From Orobanche coerulescens (lineage: Eukaryota > Streptophyta > Magnoliopsida > Lamiales > Orobanchaceae), in NCBI GenBank assembly GCA_033398695.1, contig CM065818.1:83138092-83202091 (forward strand): 64,000 bases of DNA. Direction: 5' to 3'. The position numbers and the translations under genes were made by a program. Position 1 is the first letter of the stretch. Each line of letters opens with the position of its first letter. This document shows positions 21,819 to 33,417 of the stretch, piece after piece. The notes below the pieces were generated by a model. It was not told where the DNA came from, made no database searches, and saw only the letters and a list, made by a program, of their open reading frames with translations.

Positions 21819-24161
21819 TGTAATACCCGAGATCTTCGTTCCGATTTGTTGACATCCACGTCTTTGGAATCGTGTGCTTGCACTGTGGTACGTTGAGTTT
21901 CGTAGCCTGCTCGTAGTTGTTCTGAATCTTAGTCGGTGCGTTTGCGTGATCGAGAGATCATCGAGTCTCTAGCCGAGCAGTCCTTGTTGTTTTTCGGGTC
22001 GATTCGGATTCCGATAACGTTATTGATTCATGGTGATGTTGTTTTCATAGTACTCGTGGGTTTGTCGAGTTCTTGGTCGTTCTTGGAAGTTCGAGGGCTA
22101 TCCGACCGTGTCCGTTCGTCGTTCCGTTGCTCGTGGTATTGAGGCAAGTATCTTGCCCATACATCTCATGTTTCGTAGACATAATGGTTGATAATTGATT
22201 ATATGTGCAACCCGAATGTTTTAATGAACTTTAAAAAGGTTCGGTATATTCTCGATAAAAGGGTCTTCTTCAAAGATACTCGTATGCTTCGTGAATAAAT
22301 GTGTTTTCAGAACACGTGTGTATGTGTCGTATGTTGGAAGATGTTATAATCATATTTAGTGAATATAGTATACCATAATCATTTGCCTAGGATTTTTTAT
22401 TGATATATGTACTTGTTCGGTGAATATGTGACGTTGTGTGATATTAGTTACTACTCCTCTGTAAGGAGGTTGTGGTGCTTTGTGTTGTTTGGTATTGGTA
22501 TTGGCTTGTTGTTGTGCGTGATTGTTGTAAGTGATGTACCTCCGGGTAAGATTGTTGATTCTCTGGGATCCGTTCTTGCTAGTACGGATCGGGCATGACC
22601 ATAGGGTTATCCAATCGGGTAAGTCTTGCGGGGACCCTGAGGTTCGTGGCTTGCTAGCCCGATGCCGGGATAACTTGTGGGGTTATCCAATCCAGGTATG
22701 TCTTGCAGGGACTCCGAGGTTCGTAGCTTGTTAGCGTGATGCTGGGATAACTTATGGTTGTGATTTGGTTGTGTGATGTACGTGTCATGGGTTATCCAAT
22801 CGGGTATGTCTCGTGGAGGCTCCGAGGTTCGTCGCTTGCTAGTGCGATACCGGGATGACTATGAACGTATGTATGGTTATGGTTATGTGACTGTTGTCAC
22901 GGTGACATGTGATTGGTATGGTTTCCCATTGGGTTATTCACTCGGGTATGTTTTGCAGGAGCATCTGAGGTTCGTGGCTTGTTAGCACGGGACGTGAATA
23001 ATCCTTGCGAATATGTTCTTATGGATGATTGGGTCATGGACCCCGTATTTTATGACAATATGATTGTGTCGTGGACCCCGTGTTTTGTTATCGGGAATGT
23101 ATTTTGGAAAAATGATCTTTGGGCCATGCCCCTAAAGGGTTTCGAAAGTCTTGAGAATTCTTAAATCCCAAATGTTTTCAAAACTCCCGAGATCGTAAAT
23201 GTTTTTCTCAAATTGTATATCGAACTCCAGTTTCCATTTTTCATTGTTTCGAACGGTTTAATTCAAGTGAATTATCTCGGGAAGTCTATTGTTATTTATG
23301 TCTGGATGATTATTCCAGATCTTATGTTTTTGGAGTATGATATGTGCGGCTTGTGTTTGTATTTATACTTGCACTAGCAAAACAGTGGAGTTTTGCTAAC
23401 CCCCGAGTATTCAGGGGGCGGATGTCTGTATTGCTTCCAGGTACTTGCAAGTTGTTGAGGAGCGAATCACAAGGTCGTGGCGATAGTCAAAGGCCAAACA
23501 CTGATAACGGTCTAAGATGTTATAAGGAGGCTGAGGGACTTAGTCATATAGACGACCTCCCGAAGCTAAATACTCGCTAGGCACTCGACACATATTGTCA
23601 TACTTAACAGCAATCTACGGAGATTGACTGTTCACTCATAACTTAATCCATTGCATTATATTTTGAAACTTATACCATCCATAAATGATAAATTTTCAAA
23701 GGTGGGAGTAAAATAGTATATATTTCAAAATAATTACATACGTATAATTTCAGAAAATATACTCAACCCAACTCACTGAGAATCCATTATTCTCACCCCA
23801 ATTTGTATTGTTTTTCTAAAACCCCACTAGATGAGGAGACCCAAGAAGATGACGAGACGAATGCTGATGACCAGTGAAGATCGTCGTTGAAGAACTATCG
23901 AGACATAAGTATTAGAATGTTGAAATAAATGCTCCTTTTATTTCTTGTATCAATAAAGTATTCTGATCCCCGCTGTACTCTTTGAACTTTATGTAACTAT
24001 TCCGCTGTACTTATGAATGTTTATTCCATCGAATAACCAGACTTAGTTCACCGGGCTAAGATCTGGCATTTGAATGCTCTACTGTAATTCTATTATTACA
24101 AACGTTATTTAATTACGTTAGCTGTCGCGTTCTCGTCCAACCCCGGTGTGGAGGCGTGACA
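21819..24161 (+). repeat. gypsy 3' LTR, 2343 bp
   Basis: It starts TGTAATACCCGAG after the polypurine tract and ends GGAGGCGTGACA. It holds four ~73-bp hairpin-like tandem units (22604-23004), two GTCGTGGACCCCGT-like words (about 23035-23085) and several AATAAA signals (23929, 23950). No protein-coding content is supported; the overlapping short ORFs at 22407-23164 are incidental. Right of it is the LTR of copia-6, so this gypsy element inserted into copia-6 or replaced its start. Confidence 0.78.
22604..23004 (+). repeat. Four tandem ~73-bp units with inverted ends
   Basis: Units begin with GGGTTATCC and end with GGGATAACT at 22604, 22680, 22789 and (diverged) 22931. The internal core CCGAGGTTCGTGGCTTGCTA is kept. 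In unit 1, ATCGGG and CCCGAT also face each other, so each unit could fold as a hairpin. Confidence 0.75.
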
Positions 24162-25117
24162 GTACCGGCTGAGATGGACCTACAGAGTCGCGCATCAGTA
24201 TCGTTGACGGATAAATGTGAATTTATTATTTCTCTAATTATATTAGATATTGGATATCTAATTATGATTTATTGGATAAATCAAATAGCGGTCTTATGAA
24301 TTAAAATTAAGTTACGGGGTAATTAATTTAATTCATAAATTATATTTCTTAAAGAAATATATTTGTATTTGACATAATTAATTAATTTGATTAAATAATT
24401 AGTATAAATACATTAGATGATCAAACGGAGTGTATTTAACAAACTCGTTTGACGAATGTCCAGTACATGAGCCGAGTGACTCGGCACAATTTCCTCCCAC
24501 CTTCCTCATAGCCCTCCCCCCCACCCCCCCACCCCATATCTACAAGTGGATGTCTTTTTCATGTTGTGTGCAGTGATTTTATTCCACATGCTTCCAAGGG
24601 GTCTTGATTTTTTATCTTATAAAATCAAGACTTGTCTTCCTTTTGGCATGTGATATATTATATATGTTTTCTTCATCACTCCACCACCTAGAAGACCATT
24701 CAGCCGAGAGGACAAATAGAGATGGGGAGAAAATTATTTCTTCAAGTCTTGTTCAGTTTGGAAGTGAAAACAAGTAAGAAATATTGAGAGAAAAATTCAT
24801 ATAGTGATTCCTAGCCGTGTTCCTTCAAGAACGGATTGCTGTAGATTTTTCCGATCAAGTTCCGTCGCGTGGTGATGTAGAGACATCGCACTTACAGTGT
24901 TTGGAATGAAGGAAATTCGTGTTCGTATTCGGGTTCGTGATCATCATCAACATACGAAGATATTATCAAAGGCTTCAAAGGTATGGGACTTTGATCCTTT
25001 TATCTTCATCGGTTTATTTTTCGTATATATGTTACTTGATCAATCATGTTTGGGATTCTTTATTGTGTATTATTATTATTCTGCTACGTATTCGATATTG
25101 TTTCCGGAATCCCAACA
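24162..25117 (+). repeat. copia-6 5' LTR, start truncated
   Basis: It ends CCGGAATCCCAACA immediately before a primer site at 25118. Its first bases are missing because it abuts the gypsy LTR at 24161. It includes a TATA-like stretch (TATAAATAC near 24410) and a C-rich run near 24510-24535. The 5' border of the original LTR is unknown. Confidence 0.7.
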
Positions 25118-25131
25118 GTGGTATCGGAGAG
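25118..25131 (+). promoter_or_regulatory. copia-6 primer binding site
   Basis: GTGGTATCGGAGAG lies directly after the LTR end CAACA. It matches the plant copia initiator-tRNA primer site with small changes. Confidence 0.85.
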
Positions 25132-26908
25132 AGGTCAATGATACCGTATATATGATTATTTGTGCATTTTGAATGCTATTGGATGATGTTTATGATTTAG
25201 AATCACTATTGGTATAATCCAAGATATTTAATTGTTCGTTGTAAATTTTGTTTCTATGATTTTATGTGAATTATAAATCTGTAAAATTTTATTTTATTGA
25301 TTTATAAGTCCTGCATAAAAGTTAGAAACATCACGTTTTGGAAAAGAGCCGAAAAACGAGCTGAACGGAGGTCGGACTCGGCAGCCCGGGGCTGCCAGAG
25401 TCACTGCCAGGCCGTGCCTGGTAGGGTGGCCGGACAGGAGGGCCTGCTACCTGGATAGTAGCAGGCAGTTGACTCGCTCCAGCGGGTAACCCTCGGCTAA
25501 CCCTCTCTTTCAGGCTCGGTTTGCGGGCTGGGCCCGTTCTGATTTGTCCGGGACTTTGTTCGGTCACTATATTACTTTGTAATATTTTTCCACATTTTAA
25601 ATTGGATTTAATTTGATTAAAATGAATATTTGGAATATTATTTTAAATGGGAAAGATATTAAATGAAAATACTATTTTTGGCCGGATTACTTCGAACGAA
25701 TTGAAATGACGATTATTAGTATTAATTGGATTAATACCATTAAAATTGAATAGATTAACTTTTATTGCTTGGATTAATATGTTAATTGATTATTTAATTT
25801 TAATGCCATATATATTAATTGGATTAATATTGTAGAAATTGAATAATTAATTTTATAGATTATATGGATTAATATATTAAAATTAATTATATAATTTCAT
25901 TGTTGTTACATGTTGTGTGGAATCCTCATGTGATGGTGATATAGCTCGTGGACTTAGTTTTGATTTGTTCGATTCGATTGGGTTGTGAAGGCCGTTTTGA
26001 GCCAATTTATTTTTACTAGAAAATTTATAATATGATGAATTTTCAATGATATAATTATTTATTTGGCTATGACGAAGACCGAAGACAACCGACCGAGAAG
26101 ATGAAGAATCGAAGACTATTTTTATTTTATTTATTGGGCCATTCGCTTGGACCAGTACTTAGGATAAAGTCCATGAGTTATATGTTGGTAGTAACTAGGT
26201 TGCTATTTACTGTTTTTCATTTTGAATGATTGACAAACTCCAACGCGCTTATAATTGAATTAATGTGCAAAGTGTAGCATTAATCGTGAAATTCTCCCGA
26301 CAACAAACAGATTAAGTTTGAAAATGGTTACGAGGTTTCCTGCCCTCCATCAAACTCGTAGAAAATTGATACCCGATGTGGTGTGCTATGCTTCCGAGTT
26401 ATCGGGGGTAGTACATTTGGTAGAGGTTGAAATTTTTTTGAGTGCATTAGATGCCTTCGATTGGTGATAAATTTCACCCCTAGAAACCTGATAGGTTGCC
26501 GGGCGAGATTCAACAGTCAAATTGATAGACGTTGATGGTCAACAACTTAGATAGTCTGGATTGCCAAGAAACCTGATAGGTTGAGGGCATGAAGACTAGG
26601 GGTAAAGGAAGACCGAATCATCTATTGGACGGGTTGCTGTTGGACACCACTTTACAGAAATTAATAGGCAAGAAACATGACAGGTTGCGTCTGTTAAAAT
26701 TTGTAAAGAACTTCATCACCACTAAGAAGTCGATCTTACCATGACTTTCGGGTTATAACATGGGAGAGTGTAATTCCAATAAAATTAGTGGGAGCCGAGA
26801 TAAGAATTATACAAGCCCTTAAATTCTATACTCGGTCATAATAAAATAAGTCACTAATTAAATCTTGTCTAAATTCAATGCAGAGAAACGACATTATATC
26901 TCTCTAAA
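25132..26908 (+). other. copia-6 long untranslated leader
   Basis: Nearly 1.8 kb between primer site and gag ATG without a supported ORF. A GC-rich block at about 25340-25560 stands in otherwise AT-rich sequence. Repeats of TTAATTGGATTAAT occur at 25690-25890. Three small hairpin words (26485, 26570, 26674) follow. A leader of this length could carry packaging or translation-control signals; this is inference. Confidence 0.6.
26485..26686 (+). repeat. Three copies of AGAAACCTGATAGGTTG in the copia-6 leader
   Basis: AACCTGATAGGTT occurs at 26485-26497 and 26570-26582, and as AACATGACAGGTT at 26674-26686. AACCT and AGGTT are complementary, giving a 5-bp stem with a 3-base loop in the RNA. Confidence 0.8.
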
Positions 26909-27250
26909 ATGGCTAAGAACCCACTTGCAATACTACTTGAAAAGAATCTCGTAACTAGACCCAGCTTCGTTGACTGGTTGCAGAATCTGATGATTATACT
27001 CAGCATAGAGTCTTTGGGATACGTCTTGGAGGTGGACATTCCACCGAATCCAGTCAGGACTAGGGGTAATCAGGAAGAGATTGATGTCCATGAAAAATGG
27101 ATCAAGGATGACGTACTGGTCCGTGGCTTTATGATGGGCTCAATGACTAATGAGCTGCAGAGAGCGCACGATAAAATAACTTCTGCTAGGCAGATTCTCG
27201 CACACTTGACCGAGCTTTATGGAGAGCACAGTAAAACTGGTAGATATTAG
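26909..27250 (+). pseudogene. copia-6 gag N-terminal part
   Basis: ATG at 26909 (MAKNPLAILLEKN). It contains HEKWIKDDVLVRGFMMGSM and ARQILAHLTELYGEHS, matching gag of plant copia elements in which this is followed by RYxMKQLFSxRMKEG. A TAG at 27248-27250 interrupts, and the same protein continues at 27253 (MKQLFSARMKKGEKV), so only a stop and a small shift separate them. Confidence 0.8.
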
Positions 27251-27252
27251 AT

Positions 27253-28182
27253 ATGAAGCAGTTATTCAGTGCTAGGATGAAGAAAGGGGAGAAAGTGGGA
27301 GACCACGTCCTCAAGATGATCTCTATGATTGAGAGGCTCGAGGTGCTCAACTTTCATATAGATTTATCCCTTCAGATTGATCTCATCCTTCAATCTCTGC
27401 CTGACTCCTTCATGCAGTTTGTAATGAATTTCAACTGTAACGAGATTTCATGCACATTAGCTGAGCTAATGAATAAACTGGTGACGGCACAGTCTAACAT
27501 GAAGACTAAACCGAGAGAGACTGCTCTTGTAATTTCTTCTGGGCCTCGGAGGTCCAAGAACAAGAAGAAACAGACCTATGAGCAGTATAAACCCAAGAAA
27601 TGGGTGCAAAAAGGAAAGGGCAAGGCCCTAAAGGTTCAGAAGGTAGACAGACCAAAACCTACGGACAACTTTCTTGGATGCGGTGAGTTGGGCCACTGGC
27701 ATAGGACTTGTCCCAAGATCAATGGCGCATCAGGTACGGAAATTTTTGTTTTTGAAACCAATTGTTCCGCTACTGTATATTCTGCTTCATGGATTCTGGA
27801 TTCAGGTGCTACTTCTCATATTTATACTATGAATCATGATCTGGAACGAAGTATGCAGCTTGAAGCTGGGGAGATGATGATCACTATCGGAAGCGGACAA
27901 AGTGTTGAGGCAACCGATATTGGATCACTCCTACTGGGTTTAGAATCCGATTTTATTTTGACGTTAGATGAAGTACTGCTTTTGTCCAACGGGCATAAAA
28001 ACATTGTATCCATTCCATTCTTAGACCGGAAAGGATTTTATTTCTTCATTGGCAATGGTAGTTGTAAAATTTATTTTTCAAATAAATTGGTTGGCACAGA
28101 TCTGTTGTTGAATGGTTTATATCATCTGAACTTACAAAATAAATCAGCAGTGAACAATATAACTAGGAAACTTGGCAGGTAA
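27253..28182 (+). pseudogene. copia-6 gag C-terminal part and aspartic protease
   Basis: The gag part has VGDHVLKMISMIERL and LQSLPDSFMQFVMNF. The zinc knuckle reads LGCGELGHWHRTCP: the first Cys of CX2CX4HX4C is replaced by Leu, so the knuckle is probably defective. Protease: SWILDSGATSHI with the catalytic Asp intact, then LLSNGHKNIVSIPFLDRKGF. The frame ends at TAA (28180-28182), after which LKWHLRLGHVG of the pre-integrase zinc finger follows in the same general reading. Confidence 0.83.
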
Positions 28183-28909
28183 GATACTAATCAAGCTCTT
28201 AAGTGGCACCTTAGACTTGGTCACGTTGGTCAGACCAAGGTTCTCAAAATGGAGAAAGATGGACTTTTAAGTCCATTGAGTGTAGAACCCTATCCAACTT
28301 GTGAATCCTGCCTTAGAGGCAAGATGACTAAGTCCCCCTTCAGAGGGACATTTGAAAGGGCTGCTGAAAAACTTGGGTTGGTAAATACAGATGTTTGTGG
28401 TGCTTTGGAAGCAGCCCGAGATGGATATCAAATTTTATAACGTTCACAAATGATCATACTAGGTATGGGATTGTGTACTTGATGAAACATAAATCCGAAG
28501 CCTTTACTAAATTCAAGGAATTTAAGGCCCTAGTTGAAAAAGAGACTGGATGTCAAACCAAAGCACTTCGGTTGGACCGAGGTGGCGAATATATGAGCAT
28601 AGAGTTTGATGAGTTCTTTAAGGAACATGGAATAGTTTCACAATTCACGTCGCCAGGAACCCCACAGTTAAATGGTATTTCAGAAAGGAGAAATCGGACT
28701 TTGTTGGACATGGTCCACTCCATGTTGAATTAAACTGATTTACTAATTTACCTATGGAGGTAGGCCTTACTTACCGTTGCCTATATCCTAAATAGATGTC
28801 CTTCCAAATCCGTTCTTATAACTCTGCATGAGATGTGGGCGGGTAAGAAACCAAGACTTAATCACATAAGGATTTGGGGATGTCCTACCTATGTCAAGAA
28901 GGCTAAGGT
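28183..28909 (+). pseudogene. copia-6 integrase, cut by a gypsy LTR
   Basis: Readable parts are the HLRLGHV zinc finger and CESCLRGKMTKSPF, then a frameshift near 28420 and NFITFTNDHTRYGIVYLMKHKSEAF, RLDRGGEYMS (usual RSDRGGEY; Ser to Leu next to the Asp) and SERRNRTLLDMV with the catalytic Glu. The frame continues to IWGCPTYVKKAKV where the LTR at 28910 cuts it. RT and RNase H of this copy are absent from the window. Confidence 0.82.
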
Positions 28910-29189
28910 TGTAATATCCTGAATTTCTACTATAGTTATTTAATGTTATCTTATCCAAGTAATACTGCACAGTGTGGAATTTTTACAGTAAGGATAAAAC
29001 AATTGAAGTATTGAGACATTTGTATTAGTAAAACTGTCGTACTTGGTCGACAATTGCATTTGAAGATATTGTGTTAGGTGTATTGTATGAGAATATTATT
29101 GGAAGAAGTATGTGTATTCAGCATGTCATGTATACCTATCTAGTATGTCGAGACGACGGAAGGGAACAACGGGAATTGGCTAAGTATAG

Positions 29190-29412
29190 CCTGATTAACG
29201 TACGCTAGTTGAAGGGCATAGCACACACTAATGTACAGGCTTAGCGCGCGCTAAAGGCGAAGGATAGCGCACGCTAGTGCATAACATATCAGATGGAATC
29301 TACGTATGGACCCGGCTACTTTAGGCGCATGTTCCGATAAGGTCAACAGATGTTTGTATGAAGGATTATCGCATGCTAAAGCATAAGGATTAGCGTACGC
29401 TAAATGTAGATC
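29190..29412. repeat. TAGCGYRCGCTA palindrome cluster 1
   Basis: About six copies (for example TTAGCGCGCGCTAA, ATAGCGCACGCTAG, TTAGCGTACGCTAA) in 220 bases, about 280 bases after the plus-oriented LTR start. Confidence 0.82.
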
Positions 29413-29439
29413 GGTCAAAAGGGAATCTTGATTTTATTG

Positions 29440-31260
29440 GTGACTTTATTGGCTGCCCCTTGAACATGTCACCGCGCCGGCTCTCACTCCTGCAAGAGAC
29501 ACCCCTTGCACACACAATATGTAACACCGGCGTTCACCAACCATATGGAGCTGCTCATTGCAGCGTATACCAGGCCAGAGTTCACGCCCCACCCTCAGAG
29601 GCTCCCGGATACGACATCTCTCACAACAAATACTCAAATTGTTTCAAACATCAAGCACACAGCTAATCATTGCAACAATTATCAGAATCAGTACACAAAT
29701 TCACACAAATTATCTACCAATCATTAACTACACATACAAATAACACCACGCACGTTATCAATCAAAACTCAGCATAATATACCTTCAGGTATAAACAACC
29801 AACACCGCACATATATCCCTATATTGTAATTCAACCAAATACATATACCTGACTATATTATCTCTATAAATATAGTTTATACTTTGATCCAAATTAAGTA
29901 CATCAAACTAATATTAGCATCAATCACTCAACACTCACAAACATATGTATGTATGTATGTATGTGTATATATATATATATATAATACATACACTTCGGAA
30001 ACAATGATTTTGCGTGGATATAATTTGTATATTAAGGTACTTGTCTTGGTAATCTTTCGCGAATACTCCAAAGAATTCGGCCGATCGGAAAAACTCCAGA
30101 ACTCCGATGAAAATGACGAATGGAGGGGTTCAACACCGGATCTTCGCAAGGAATTCGATCCTAATATCCTATCATCAATTAAACAATGATTATACGAGGG
30201 AAAACATCGTAAAATGGTCAAATTTCCCCCTGTGACATTTTATTGGACACCTTGAAGGCGTCTAATAAGAACCCAATTAAACGACGAATCGGTAATGATA
30301 AATTCGTGGAGAGATAGTGGAATTGGTAGAATATAACTTAACGTTTGATAATCCATTGTTATAATAAGCTAATTCGCATTAAAGGGACGAAATCAACTAA
30401 AATCCCCAAAACTAGATTTTTAGGAAATCATACCTTGATTCGATGGATCGGAGAAGATTATAGGATGATTTATCGATGTTAGAAACTAAAAAACAACGTG
30501 GATTGGTAGTTATACACCATGCCTTCATGTTCTCCAAGTCCTGGTTTCGGAAGAGATGAGTTAGGGTGAGAAAATGGGTGAAGAATACGTCTGCCCGGTC
30601 TATATATATATACAGACGCGCATTAGCGCGCGCTAGGGATGCAGGGTAACATGCGCTAACGGGTCGGCCTTGGTCCAAAATCTTCGGTCGGGGCCCGACA
30701 TCGTGTGCTAGTCAACCCGTCCCGAATAGCATGCGTTGCACCTTCCGATTAGCGCATGCAACGACCGACAGTAGTGTGCGCTACCTGCCGATCCTTCCGG
30801 AGTCCAGAACCTCAGAAACTTCTCTGCCCAACCGGGTAGCGTGCGCTGGGCGGCCGAATAGCGTGCGCTACTACTATCGAGTTAGTGCGCGTAATGAACG
30901 GCAGTAGCGTGCGCTACCTGTTGGTTCGGACGAACTCCAGACCCTTCTGCCTCTGCTGCTCAGCCGATTGGCGCACGCTGCCTTCCGTGTGTAGCGTGTG
31001 CTATGCCGGTTCTTGCCGATTAGTGTGTGCTGCCTTCCCGCAGTAGCGTGCGCTATGCCGGTTCCTGCCGCACCTACCCGGCTAGTACCCAACCGCCATG
31101 GCCCGACGACTCGATTTCTGAAAACACAGGGAACGAACATGACAAAACACTCGCGGACAACATTATCGATCTGAAACAACATATAACAAATCTCCATATA
31201 TGGCCATAAACACAAAATTAGTCTCCGAGAAAATAATATCAATGCTCGAAACATTTTGAA
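29440..31260 (-). mobile_element. Minus-oriented gypsy LTR segment with TATA box
   Basis: On the minus strand a palindrome-rich block (31055-30622) is followed by TATATATATA (30611-30601), then CACCCATTTTCTCA and an untranslated leader. The left part (29440-29960) repeats 4230-4760. The boundaries with the plus-oriented pieces are estimated from where similarity changes direction. Confidence 0.6.
30622..31055. repeat. TAGCGYRCGCTA palindrome cluster 2
   Basis: About 14 perfect or decayed copies (TAGCGCGCGCTA at 30624; AATAGCGTGCGCTAC near 30857; AGTAGCGTGCGCTAC near 30903 and 31041), beginning only 12 bases upstream of the minus-strand TATA box. Decayed copies mostly show G to A or C to T changes at CG. 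Confidence 0.85.
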
Positions 31261-32564
31261 CATGTCATTCTGATTAAAAAGATGAATTGAGGGTATTGAA
31301 GTTCATAAATTGGGACGTTGATATTCATTGGAATAGTTTGAACTATTCGTGTTGAATTATGGATGTTGATTTTCATGAATTCGATAACGATACTATGGGA
31401 TAATGTTATTTAATTAATTTTATTTCATTCAAGGTTGCTTGCTCGAGTGAGTGTGGTTTGTCGAAGAACGTCATTCATTCGTACGAGGAGGGGCTATTTT
31501 TTATCTCCAGAATTGAGACAAGTCATCTTTCTTGGTTATAATGATAAGTTATTCTTGTGAATGTTATACATTTCATGTATTTATTAAGCTTTACGAATCT
31601 ATGACTCATACTGAGGTGTTGTTGATCATGTCATTCGTTTCGTTGTGAGATTGTAGTCCTAAGTTCACTACATTTAATAATGTTGCTCTCGTTGATCATT
31701 GTTGTCACTTTGGTGAGATCCTTGATCCTTTTTGGATACGTGATTAATTGAGTTTCATTGTCATGTTTCATCGTGAAATTTCTAGAATCATATATGTGTG
31801 TCGATTGGTTATATGTAGGATTTTTAGTCAGGCACATAAGGTCGTGTGTGGATGTTTTCACATTGGACTGTGCACACGAGACGATCACTTTGTGAGATTA
31901 ATTAGGTACACTATCCCACGTATATCCTAGATTCTACATACGGGGTCACATGTGCAGGACATATTTTCGATTGGCGTACGGTGATGTCCGTCTTGAGCCT
32001 TATTGATTGGTCGTTCAGACACCATATGTGATTGGATATGTCCGATGGTTTGCGATTGATTGTTTCATACGCCCGAGGGGTATGTCGATGGTAGGGTTTA
32101 TCTCATTGGGAACTAATATATGTGACTTGTATAACAACTTGAGATTTATTATCATGTATATCTGACCCTGTGGTTCTTGGCGAAATACTTGTTGTTTGTA
32201 TTTTAGGTCGAGGGAAGGCCAAGGCATGGGAAAAGCATTGTGACGTCGAATGGTTTGAAGGATACTAGTTTGTGGAGGCCCGAGTCTTCTTTTCTCTAGT
32301 ATGTTTAAACCGTGTATTTTCATTTCCACTCTGTAGTACTTATTTTCACTTATATTATTATTTGGGGTATACTCCATCTTCATATGATTTATACTTGTAT
32401 TTGAATCCTGTGTCGTGGCGATTATAATCATATGATGTATATGGTTAATATTTTGTGCTTAGGTATTACAATTATATTATGGTGATTTTTGTATTTGTAT
32501 CGCCGGGTGGGTCTCAGTGTGGGATCCATGGCAGTGTAATAGCCGTCATTTTCGGGGTGTTACA

Positions 32565-33417
32565 GCGTTGTTGCTGCATCCAAATGATCTGTATCAGTAG
32601 CTTCTGTTAGCGTAATATTCTGATTGAGCTGTAGAAAGTGAGTTGTTTAATTGCTTCTTATTGAACCATGACACAAGTCTTGGTCCGAGGAAGTGACAAG
32701 TTCCATTTGTACTCTTCCTATCCAGGTTGAGCCTCCTAGATCCGAGTCGCTATAGACCACCTAATTTAATCCTCCTTCCTTAGGATACCACAATCCTACT
32801 CTGGTTGTTCCTTTGACGTACTTAAGGATCCGCTTGGCTGTTGTGAAGAGCGACTCTTTAAACGCAACCTGGCATTGAGCACACCCTCCTATAGTAAATT
32901 GGGTATCGGGCTTGCTGGATGATAGGTACAGGAGTGAGCCTATTAGATGCTCGTGGAGTGATTGGTCAATCGGCTTTTCATCTTTGTCAGCACTTATCTG
33001 TGTGGAAGTGCTCATGGGGGTCGATGATGACTTTGAGGTGTTCATCAAAAATTTATTGAGCAGCTCCTTCCTGTATTTCTCCGGTTTGATAAATATACCC
33101 GTAGGCAATTGTTTGACCCGCAACCCTAAGAAACAACTAAGTTCTCCCATCATACTCATTTCAAATTTACTTTGCATGAGATGAGAGAACTTCTTACACA
33201 GATCAAGGCTATTTGAACCAAAAATAATATCATCCACATTAATTTATACCATAAGAAGGTTACCTTCCTGGATTTTGAAGAGTGTTTTGTTGACAACACC
33301 TTTCTCAAATCCGCTATTGATAAGATAAAGTGATAAGGTTTCATACCAGGACCTAGGTGCTTGCTTATGTCTATACAATGCTTTCTTTAGCCTGTATACT
33401 AGATCATTGTAACACCC
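32565..33417 (-). pseudogene. copia-4 reverse transcriptase C-terminal part and RNase H start
   Basis: It reads (minus strand) RLRKAL-like remains, APRSWYETL, the active-site area as MWMDDIIFGSN (usual YVDDIIFGS; first Asp kept as MDD), FEMSMMGELSCFLGLRVKQLP, SSTPMSTSTQISAD, a SLLYLSSSKPDTQF stretch and [17 protein letters not shown]; then a broken RNase H with SGY-SD and CHFLGPR equivalents up to 32565. Numerous stops. Confidence 0.82.

Larger units (their letters stand above)
28910..32564 (+). mobile_element. Composite gypsy LTR, plus orientation with internal inverted piece
   Basis: It starts TGTAATATCCTG (28910) and ends TTCGGGGTGTTACA (32564). The last 60 bases match, in reverse, the first 60 of the LTR at 33418, and 31380-32560 matches its R-U5 part. 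The middle (about 29440-31260) reads as an LTR in the opposite direction. The flanks (AAGGT left, GCGTT right) do not form a target duplication, and they belong to two different copia elements. The whole is therefore best explained by recombination or nested insertion. No coding region; short ORFs are incidental. Confidence 0.68.

Noticed and set aside
22407..23164. Chain of overlapping short plus-strand ORFs
   Set aside because: They follow the tandem units of a gypsy LTR; no start context, domain or frame continuity between units.
24897..25172. Plus-strand ORF over the copia-6 LTR end
   Set aside because: It runs across the LTR border and primer site, so it cannot be a conserved gene.
2958..32564. 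Single giant gypsy element from TGTAACACCCC (2958) to GGGGTGTTACA (32564)
   Set aside because: The two ends are in opposite LTR orientation and their flanks belong to different parts of different copia copies, so they are not the ends of one insertion.
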